Shown here piece by piece: positions 58,001 through 64,000 of a stretch of DNA of 64,000 nt. Each line of letters opens with the position of its first letter. Position 1 is the stretch's first letter. The position numbers and the translations under genes were made by a program. This stretch comes from CAVXTT01 sp963764685. Lineage in GTDB: Bacteria; Bacteroidota; Ignavibacteria; Ignavibacteriales; Ignavibacteriaceae. The notes beneath the pieces are model-generated. The model searched no databases. It saw only the letters and a list, made by a program, of their open reading frames with translations, and was not told the DNA's origin. The stretch spans positions 124,001-188,000 of the forward strand of contig CAVXTT010000021.1 of NCBI GenBank assembly GCA_963764685.1, in the 5' to 3' direction.

Positions 58001-58848
58001 ACCGATCTCACTGAATTTTTTCTGTACTATGAAGGTACCTGATTTGGTTTTCCATTGGGCATATGGCTGAAAGCTTGCATAATATTCATCCGGCATAATA
58101 CATAACATTATGTCATAACCATTCTCCATATTGTCATATCTCTGCTGAAGGACTTCATTATAATTAAAAATGAAGCTTCTGTAAATCTTAGCAAATGACG
58201 GCGCAATGGGACGTAAAGGAGTAGATTTTGGGATTTATACCAATTCCACCTCCATACGAAACACGCACAGTTATTGATGAATATGCTTCAATTTGCTGTT
58301 TCTGAGGAGAATATCTTATCGGGAAAACTGAAACTCTTGCAATTCTGAAATCTCTGAACACAGCGGGATCTTCCACCCGGGCCAGAGTTGATGGGTATAT
58401 CGAACCGGTACTATAAAAATTCTGGTTCTCGACATAAGGGGTCTCTTTCTCCCCTTCGATCCAGCTTTCCCTGGCAGGAGGAACAACAATGTTTTGAAAA
58501 ATCTGTAAACCAGATTTTTCTATAACTTCTATATTGACGGTTCCCTGATCCGGAATAGCAAGTACTTTTGAAATATGCGGTATTTCTGGAAATCCTGGTT
58601 CAGTAGTTAAACCCTGATCCTGATCGATTTCAATTGACTGGTAAACTTTCCCTTCAGTTTCAAATTGTTTAATCCAGAAACCTGAGAGATTGATTTTAAT
58701 TACAGCACCCGACGGAGTGCTGCTGATCAGTTCCACCTTTGGTGCAGAACCAGCTGCAGCAAGCTGGTCTAACGAAACCCATTGGGCATTAATAAATGAT
58801 GAATGAATAAATATGATTGCGAGAGAGAAAAGTAGCCTGATTAGACAT
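55093..58848 (-). CDS. C25 (gingipain-like) family protein with T9SS sorting domain (frameshifted)
   Basis: About 1,250 residues are read across frame changes near 55795, 58226 (A4 for A3) and just after the ATG at 58848. Signal: LIRLLFSLAIIFIHSSFINA. A propeptide (GFPEIPHISKVLAIPDQGTV) precedes the peptidase domain: ILIVGDYGIAPIKRI, SWLNYRGEGWSTGWWAH, LTFVTSIGCGVAMFD, NCFGEAWIELGTP. The catalytic Cys of C25 is present in IGCG. The usual GHG histidine is Glu in YRGEG, and a nearby His (WWAHC) may or may not replace it. C-terminal beta domains and a T9SS domain (NYPNPFNPSTRISYTI to KKMMLLK) follow. The T9SS sortase PorU is also of family C25. It lies 70 bases before the CapA gene, same strand. 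Confidence 0.85.
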
Positions 58849-59297
58849 GGGTTCTCCGGAAATATAGTTCAGACGATGTAATTAATTTGCTTATTAAATT
58901 GAGAAAAGACTATTCGGAAAGAAGAATGATAGTGAGTAAAGAGAAAGTGCATTTGTGGTTTAATTTTTTTTACTGCTCCGCCACATCAGTCACATTTGTG
59001 ACTGGCGGCAATAATTTATCTTCTAAGGGTGCACGGAACCTGATGTCCCGGAAATAAAAAAAATTAAATAATCAGAGGCATTTGTTCAAAGATTTCAATA
59101 GATATTCAGCGTGTCAAATTAAAAGAACATTAATGTTAAAAATTAATTTGTTATGGGCTCATAATCAAGAAAAATAATTTATTAAAAGTGTGTTTTGCCC
59201 ATAAAATCGAGGTGGAAATGAGATTCTAACGAAAAAAGGCTTTGGCGGGATAGTTTTGAGGAATTCTGGTTAAATATTACGATGGGAACTGTTTAAT
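58849..59297. other. Intergenic stretch with one strong palindrome
   Basis: No supported gene. CAGTCACA (58987-58994), TT, and TGTGACTG (58997-59004) form a perfect palindrome, framed by CCGC (58978-58981) and GCGG (59005-59008). There is no T run in a useful position. It could be an operator for the PGA-locus or for a divergent promoter. The rest is AT-rich sequence in which I see nothing further. Confidence 0.6.
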
Positions 59298-59804
59298 TTA
59301 TTTGCCGGTTTTAAACCAGTTCCTGACTTTATCTTTTAGCTTTTGAATTTTATTCCGTTCGCTTTCAGAGAGATTTACCTGCCGGAAATTTAAGCCGCTC
59401 TTGGCTATGTAGCCGACGTTTGAAGTAATGCTCATCTCGCGGCTGATTCCACCTGTTAAATCTTTTTTTGCCGGAGAGTTTGAAACAGCGTCCTGGTCAA
59501 CCTGCGGTTCGGGAGACAGCACTTCCTCCCTTAACTGGGGTTTCATAGAAAGCGGGTCTTCTGATTGCGGGGTCTGTACATTTAAAAAGAAAAAGATGAT
59601 CAGAGCTGCTGCTGCAAGAACTGTAGAAGGAATTATGCGGGAAGGAATAAAAATATTTTGGTACCAATGCCTGGTTTCTGTACCGGAAGCAAAGAGTCTT
59701 CTTCTCAGATCCATATCAAATGTGGAAGAAGCTCCTATCCTTGGCAATCCTTTTAATATTTTTACTACTTCGCTAAACCGGGGATCATCCTGTTCATATG
59801 GCAT
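59298..59804 (-). CDS. Probable anti-sigma factor, one membrane helix
   Basis: This 168-residue protein has a cytoplasmic N-terminus (about 1-55), one membrane helix (STVLAAAALIIFFFLNV, near 60-77) and an extracytoplasmic tail ending KLKDKVRNWFKTGK. It starts 5 bases after the ECF sigma gene stops, the classical place for the cognate anti-sigma factor. No zinc-binding HxxxCxxC motif is seen, so it is not a ZAS-type protein. Function is inferred from position and topology. Confidence 0.65.
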   Translation of the reverse strand: MPYEQDDPRFSEVVKILKGLPRIGASSTFDMDLRRRLFASGTETRHWYQNIFIPSRIIPSTVLAAAALIIFFFLNVQTPQSEDPLSMKPQLREEVLSPEPQVDQDAVSNSPAKKDLTGGISREMSITSNVGYIAKSGLNFRQVNLSESERNKIQKLKDKVRNWFKTGK

Positions 59805-59809
59805 TTACA

Positions 59810-60397
59810 TCATTCCTTATATATATCTTTTAACAATTTCTGAAGCTGAGCTCTGCCTCTGTTTATACGGGATTTAACAGTACCAACTGTTATTCCTGTA
59901 ATTTCTGCTATTTCTTCGTAAGATAATTCCTGTATATCTCTTAAAATTACCATTTCTCTATATGCATCCGATACTTTCAGTAAGGCTTTTTGTATTATTT
60001 CATCCTTGATACCGCTGTCGGTTATTATATCAGGACGATACTGTTCATCCGGAATATCAAAGGATTCCTTCTCATCACCGTAAGAACTGATTGAAAAGAA
60101 ATTCCTTCGTTTTCTTCTCTGTAATTCTGTCTTTGCAAGATTTCCTGCTATCGTATAAATCCAGGTAGAAAATTTTGCAATAGATTTATAAGAATCCTTG
60201 TTCCTGTACACCTTGACCATAGTTTCCTGGACTATGTCGGTACTGGTCTCAATGTCCCCTAAGAATCTGAAAACATAGTTTGTTAATGGATTTTTATACC
60301 TTTTAACGAGAATCTCAAATGCCTGGACGGTATTGTTTTGCTGAAACTCAAGAATCAGTTCCTCGTCAGAATAATCATTAAGATTCCTATCCGTCAA
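59810..60397 (-). CDS. ECF RNA polymerase sigma factor
   Basis: This 195-residue protein has region 2 (FEILVKRYKNPLTNYVFRFL to DIVQETMVKVYRNKDSY) and region 4 (LSYEEIAEITGITVGTVKSR, INRGRAQLQKLL). It directs RNA polymerase to envelope- or stress-type promoters. It is followed at once by the probable anti-sigma gene. Its regulon cannot be told; the adjacent PGA locus is a candidate. Confidence 0.95.
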   Translation of the reverse strand: MTDRNLNDYSDEELILEFQQNNTVQAFEILVKRYKNPLTNYVFRFLGDIETSTDIVQETMVKVYRNKDSYKSIAKFSTWIYTIAGNLAKTELQRRKRRNFFSISSYGDEKESFDIPDEQYRPDIITDSGIKDEIIQKALLKVSDAYREMVILRDIQELSYEEIAEITGITVGTVKSRINRGRAQLQKLLKDIYKE

Positions 60398-60539
60398 CTT
60401 GGTTTATACCGCTAGATTTTTAGAATGTTTCCTTATTAAGGTGCCAAATTACCTAAAAAATAATTAAAAGTTGAATGAATTTGAGGGGTTAGGCCATAGT
60501 ACGGTAAGCCGCTTTCTGAACCACCCGGATGTATATCTA

Positions 60540-61553
60540 TTAGTTCAGAATTTCATTTATAAGCAATAGGATAACAGTACGGGGATCAGCAGTTGTAGTT
60601 TTTATTGCTTCCTCCGCCTTAAAAAGTGATAATGCCGCCTTATAAATATCTGCTTCACTGAAACGTTTCTGCGCAGCCTGGTAATCCTTGTAGTAAGCAA
60701 AGTGCGTCCCGATAATTTTTGATGCTTCATAAATGTTTGTCCCCGAAGCATCCAATTCGCTTATCCTGGCTAAAGCGGTAAAATATCTCACAAGCATAAA
60801 TACCAGGTATACCGGCTCAGCACCGTTATTCAGCATATTCACTGCAATTTTATTGGCTGAGACTTTATCTCTTTTGCCGATAGCATTCTGCAGATCAAAA
60901 ATATTATTTTCTTTTAGTGCAGTTGATAAACCTGAAATACTTTTGTGAGTTATTTCTCTTTCATCTCCCAGGAAAGTAATGATTTTCTCTATCTGCATTT
61001 CGAGCAGACTGCGGTTTTCACCCGAGATATCTGTAAGCAGCTGTGCATTTTCTTCACTTAATATTTTCCCTTTGGATTCGGCAAAATCCATCAGCCACGA
61101 AATAAGATATTTCCCTTTTAATTCTTTAGCCTCATACAGGAACCCCTTATCAATCAGTATTTTGTAAAATTCAGAATCAAAACTCTGAATTGTACCGTTG
61201 TGGAGAAGTACTAAGATTAAAAATTCAGGGGGGTTGTTAAATAGATTCTGAAGACTTTTTCTTTCCCTGACCTTCTCAAATTCTTTAACGATCACTAATT
61301 TTTTATCCGAACCAAAGGGAAAAGAGGAACAAGTATTGCTGATGTCAGCCCCCGCAGCGTTTTCGCCATAAATAACTTCTTTGTCAAAATCAGTGGTTAT
61401 ATATTTATCAGCTTTTTTCTCGATCGAGTTTAATGCCTCGTCGATACTGAAAGAATCCTCCCCGAAGATATAATAAACATTTTTAATAACGTTTTTTTTA
61501 AGCTCTCTTGATACTTCGGTAACCGCGGTTATCTGAGGTTTACTCTTCCCCAT
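60540..61553 (-). CDS. holA: DNA polymerase III subunit delta
   Basis: HolA is the clamp-opening subunit of the clamp loader. The 337-residue protein shows the family opening NVYYIFGEDSFSIDEALNSI, KLVIVKEFEKVRERKSLQNL and the C-terminal block AVYLVFMLVRYFTAL-like sequence (here PVYLVFMLVRYFTALARI) and ADIYKAALSLFKAEEAIKT. Length is usual. It stands between the ECF gene and a large hairpin near 61581-61636. Confidence 0.9.
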   Translation of the reverse strand: MGKSKPQITAVTEVSRELKKNVIKNVYYIFGEDSFSIDEALNSIEKKADKYITTDFDKEVIYGENAAGADISNTCSSFPFGSDKKLVIVKEFEKVRERKSLQNLFNNPPEFLILVLLHNGTIQSFDSEFYKILIDKGFLYEAKELKGKYLISWLMDFAESKGKILSEENAQLLTDISGENRSLLEMQIEKIITFLGDEREITHKSISGLSTALKENNIFDLQNAIGKRDKVSANKIAVNMLNNGAEPVYLVFMLVRYFTALARISELDASGTNIYEASKIIGTHFAYYKDYQAAQKRFSEADIYKAALSLFKAEEAIKTTTADPRTVILLLINEILN

Positions 61554-61580
61554 TTATCTTTTTTCTTCCGGATATTTTAA

Positions 61581-61636
61581 GGAACTGCTGTCACTCTGCA
61601 ATAATTCCGTACAATTCCAGTTATGACAGCAATTCC
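61581..61636. repeat. Imperfect inverted repeat between holA and the cyclophilin gene
   Basis: TGCTGTCA (61586-61593) and TGACAGCA (61624-61631) pair exactly; GGAA and TTCC extend the stem with one-base interruptions around a 30-base loop. It lies in the 138-bp gap. It has no T run and no identified role. Confidence 0.55.
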
Positions 61637-61691
61637 CTCTATATAAATTAAGGATATCCTGTAAAATAATTCCTGCTCCTGTGATCAAATT

Positions 61692-62336
61692 TTATTTTGT
61701 GACAGGTCTGGACTCAATTGTTACCTTTTCCATTTTTACATCTTTAACAGGTTTATCACGCGGACCTGTTTCAACTTTCCCGATAGCCTTTACTACATCC
61801 ATTCCCTTTATAACTTTACCGAAGATTGTATGCTTTCCATCGAGCCAGGGTGTTGGGGCAAGTGTAATAAAGAACTGACTGCCATTTGTATTTGGACCGG
61901 CATTTGCCATTGATAACATCCCGGGTACATCGTGATGAAGAGAAGTACTAAACTCATCCTCAAATTTTTTCCCCCACAAACTTTCGCCGCCCATACCGCT
62001 GCCTGTCGGATCTCCGCCCTGTATCATAAACCCATCTATAACTCTGTGAAATATTAAACCGTTATAATAACCCTTTTTTGCCAGTCCCGTAAAATTCTCA
62101 ACAGTTTTGGGAGCTTGTTTATCAAAAAGTTCAAGTTCAATAGTTCCCATATTTGTTTTCATCACGGCTACAGTCATTGTCTTTTTATCCTTCTTTGGGG
62201 TCGTTTCCTTCTTCTTTATTGAATCAGGCATTACTTCCCGCTGATTAGTTAATTGATTTCTGTCGATATTTGAATAGGCATCATTGAATCCAATAATTAA
62301 TATCAAAATAAAGAACAGACTAACATATTTATACAT
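61692..62336 (-). CDS. Periplasmic cyclophilin-type peptidyl-prolyl isomerase
   Basis: This 214-residue protein has a signal peptide (YVSLFFILILIIGFNDAYS), a Lys-rich linker and a cyclophilin domain: MKTNMGTIELELFDKQAPKT, FHRVIDGFMIQGGDPTGSG, NTNGSQFFITLAPTPWLDGK and HTIFGKVIKGMDV. The catalytic Arg (FHR) and the FxMxQGGD block are present. It assists folding of exported proteins. It stands 8 bases after uppP. Confidence 0.95.
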   Translation of the reverse strand: MYKYVSLFFILILIIGFNDAYSNIDRNQLTNQREVMPDSIKKKETTPKKDKKTMTVAVMKTNMGTIELELFDKQAPKTVENFTGLAKKGYYNGLIFHRVIDGFMIQGGDPTGSGMGGESLWGKKFEDEFSTSLHHDVPGMLSMANAGPNTNGSQFFITLAPTPWLDGKHTIFGKVIKGMDVVKAIGKVETGPRDKPVKDVKMEKVTIESRPVTK

Positions 62337-62344
62337 TATACCTC

Positions 62345-63193
62345 CTAAGGTTTAACAACATTTGAAAAAAGTAGTATTAAAATTAACAGTCCTAAAATTA
62401 TCCTGTAATAAATAAAAATAAAAGTCGAGTTTTTCTTCAGATATTTAAGCAGAAAATCGATGGCAAGATAACCGCTCAGACCTGCAAAGACAATAGAAAC
62501 AAAAAGACTTACCAGGATTGACTTATCGATGTAAGGTATTGCCTCATATAGTTCCAGCATACCGGATGCAAAAACAGCAGGTATGCTTAACAGGAACGAA
62601 AACCTTGCAGCAGTTTCCCTTGTAAGCCCTGCAAATAAACCCCCTGTAATTGTTGTGCCTGATCTTGAAGATCCCGGTATGAGTGCAAAAGCCTGTGCAA
62701 TACCCACAATCAGTGCATCTTTAATGGTAAGGTCTTTAATTTCCTTCCGGTGGTTAGCAGTCTTCTCAGCAACTGCCAGTATTACCGCAAGAAATATCAG
62801 ACTGCAGGAAATAACATAAAGATTTTTTGTTAGGGATCCCTCTATAATATCCTTAAATAAAATACCAGCAGCAACTATCGGAACAGTGCCGATAATTATG
62901 TACCACCCGAGTCTTGAATCGAGTTCCTGCATACTGAATTTTACAGGTTTAAATAAATTATTCCTGAGAAAACTCCCGGCTATTTTTATTATATCGGTGC
63001 GGAAATAAACAAGTATGGCTAATAAGGTTCCCAGCTGTATTATAGCAATAAATGCTGTCCACTTTTCAGGATCTGACTCATTTATCAGGTTCATTAATTT
63101 ACCGGCAAGTGTTAAATGCCCGGTACTGCTGATAGGCAGGAATTCCGTTATTCCCTGAATAATGCCTAATAATATTGCTTCAAAAATGTTCAA
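62345..63193 (-). CDS. uppP: Undecaprenyl-diphosphate phosphatase
   Basis: UppP recycles the lipid carrier of peptidoglycan, O-antigen and similar polymers. The 282-residue protein is very hydrophobic with the family motifs GIIQGITEFLPISSTGHL and ALIPGSSRSGTTI, which contain the active-site glutamate and serine-arginine. It starts 8 bases after the upstream barrel gene stops. Confidence 0.97.
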   Translation of the reverse strand: MNIFEAILLGIIQGITEFLPISSTGHLTLAGKLMNLINESDPEKWTAFIAIIQLGTLLAILVYFRTDIIKIAGSFLRNNLFKPVKFSMQELDSRLGWYIIIGTVPIVAAGILFKDIIEGSLTKNLYVISCSLIFLAVILAVAEKTANHRKEIKDLTIKDALIVGIAQAFALIPGSSRSGTTITGGLFAGLTRETAARFSFLLSIPAVFASGMLELYEAIPYIDKSILVSLFVSIVFAGLSGYLAIDFLLKYLKKNSTFIFIYYRIILGLLILILLFSNVVKP

Positions 63194-63201
63194 TCAGTAT
63201 C

Positions 63202-63849
63202 CTAAAATATAAATGCAATTCCGAGATGAATACCGAATGAGAGAGCATTCAGATTTACATTCTCCATCGATGCATCATTGTATAACTTACTTCCATCGTG
63301 TTCGGGTTCTCCGTTCCAGTCATATCTTGCATCAACCCCGATGTTAGCATAAAAATTCCCGTCAAGCCGGGTATTGCCATCAGCTTTCAGGATTATCCCG
63401 AAGCCGGTTGAATTATATTTTACTGAGGATGTTGATCCCGGAAGTGTTTGATCTGCTATCACAAACCTGACTCCTGCACCTCCGCCGAATTTCAACTGGT
63501 AGCCTTCTCCCTGGATAACATAGTAATCAAGAATTGACGGCATTATTATCCCGTAAAAGAATTCATATTGCCCCAGGGTATAAGAGTATGTATAAGAATA
63601 CAGAAGATAATCCAATTCCAGGGCGATCTCATTAGATTGGTTCAGCAGGTATCCCCCCTCAACAGAGAACATAACTGCCGAATTAAAATTGTTTAGTTCC
63701 GAACCGTAGGATGCAAAATTCTCATTTATATAATCATTAAATGAAGGGGTATTCTGAAAATTGATTCCCATTCCTCCCCTTATGGTCACCTGCCCATAAA
63801 TTGAAAAAGGAAATATTAAAAATAAAATCAGGTAAACTTTCTTTATCAT
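63202..63849 (-). CDS. Small outer-membrane beta-barrel protein
   Basis: This 215-residue protein has a signal peptide (KKVYLILFLIFPFSIYG) and barrel-like strands (MFSVEGGYLLN, EIALELDYLLYSYTYSY, YQLKFGGGAGVRFVIA, LNALSFGIHLGIAFIF). It ends in Phe and resembles the outer-membrane beta-barrel domain proteins common in Bacteroidota. Function is not known. It overlaps the upstream gene by 4 bases (ATGA). Confidence 0.75.
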   Translation of the reverse strand: MIKKVYLILFLIFPFSIYGQVTIRGGMGINFQNTPSFNDYINENFASYGSELNNFNSAVMFSVEGGYLLNQSNEIALELDYLLYSYTYSYTLGQYEFFYGIIMPSILDYYVIQGEGYQLKFGGGAGVRFVIADQTLPGSTSSVKYNSTGFGIILKADGNTRLDGNFYANIGVDARYDWNGEPEHDGSKLYNDASMENVNLNALSFGIHLGIAFIF

Positions 63850-64000
63850 AATTCATCCAGTTTTGTTTCAACGACTCTTATTAGGTTTTCGTGCTGCTTA
63901 TTAAGAACAAAATAAATAATAATTGCGGATACTACGAATAAAATGTAAGAGATAATATGAGTGAGGAATGCATAAGCAAGACTTACAACTTCAGAAAATC
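63846..64000 (-). CDS. C-terminal end of a flippase-like (lysylphosphatidylglycerol synthase TM) membrane protein
   Basis: The last about 50 codons enter from the window edge: SLAYAFLTHIISYILFVVSA, IIIYFVLNKHENLIRVVET and the stop. Two hydrophobic stretches, then a basic tail, match the end of UPF0104/LPG-synthase-TM proteins, but the diagnostic N-terminal part is outside. It overlaps the barrel gene by 4 bases. Confidence 0.45.
   Translation of the reverse strand, partial: FSEVVSLAYAFLTHIISYILFVVSAIIIYFVLNKQHENLIRVVETKLDEL

Noticed and set aside
60398..60539. Possible small gene (DIHPGGSESGLPYYGLTP) after holA
   Set aside because: The frame has no start codon and no ribosome site; treated as intergenic.
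1..64000. CRISPR arrays, tRNA or rRNA genes
   Set aside because: No evenly spaced repeats with unique spacers, cloverleaf-like segments ending in CCA, or rRNA-like stretches were found by eye; a covariance search would be needed to be certain.
1..64000. Programmed frameshifting as the cause of the broken genes
   Set aside because: The breaks affect unrelated genes at different sites, mostly simple insertions without slippery-sequence and stem-loop pattern.

Overview
The window most likely comes from an Ignavibacteria/Chlorobi-group member of the Bacteroidota. Six secreted proteins end in type IX secretion (T9SS) type A sorting domains of the YPNPFNP...GxYxY...KKM(I/L)L form. Two good promoters have the Bacteroidota-type -7 box TAnnTTTG. 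The housekeeping genes (ligA, uvrB, rsmB, truA, queD/queE, rpsT, zinc-free L31, uppP, holA) and a Bacteroidota-style second GlmU-like protein fit this. The sequence is AT-rich with short intergenic gaps. No tRNA, rRNA or CRISPR array was seen.

Layout. 1-0.3 kb: end of a 2-oxoacid:ferredoxin oxidoreductase operon. 1.1-6.1 kb: a thioester alpha-2-macroglobulin. 6.2-14.8 kb: a T9SS TIGR03790 protein, RlpA, a methyltransferase bracketed by octamer repeats, DUF423, uvrB, an orphan DUF6266-like gene and a T9SS propeller-like protein. 14.9-17.1 kb: truA-queD-queE and rpsT. 17.2-23.6 kb: surface polysaccharide genes (GlmU-like enzyme, O-antigen ligase with an inserted beta-propeller, MsbA-type ABC exporter, GT2-like enzyme). 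23.6-28.6 kb: HAD phosphatase, PgpH-type HD protein, XerD and a probable lipoprotein. 28.7-35.1 kb: an operon of a GlmU-like protein, rsmB, rodZ-like, ligA, a DUF6913-like gene and a STAS protein. 35.2-43.3 kb: RND permease and adaptor separated by a 1247-residue T9SS protein. 43.4-46.1 kb: rpmE, the second copy of a dispersed repeat, and a beta-helix T9SS protein. 46.2-58.8 kb: a poly-gamma-glutamate (PGA) locus. 59.3-64 kb: ECF sigma factor and partner, holA, cyclophilin, uppP, a small outer-membrane barrel and the end of a flippase-like gene.

The most interesting system is the PGA locus. On the minus strand, in order: a C25 (gingipain-like) T9SS protein; a CapA/PgsA-like protein with a PKD domain and a T9SS sorting domain; PgsB; PgsC; a PgsW-like TIGR04332 protein; a secreted protein made of two related halves; an outer-membrane beta-barrel; and an LVIVD-repeat lipoprotein. 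The genes from CapA to the lipoprotein are 18 bp apart at most, or overlap, and end at one strong terminator. I infer a diderm PGA synthesis-and-export machine in which CapA is moved to the cell surface by T9SS and the barrel/periplasmic pair carries polymer across the outer membrane.

Two caveats. First, about 25 single-base frameshifts interrupt otherwise conserved genes (uvrB, truA, xerD, pgpH, the ABC exporter and others). Nearly all can be repaired by removing or adding one base, and they are absent from 27.7-46.1 kb and 59.3-64 kb. I treat them as probable sequencing or assembly errors and annotate whole genes across them. Second, functions are read from motifs and family memory only; no searches were run.
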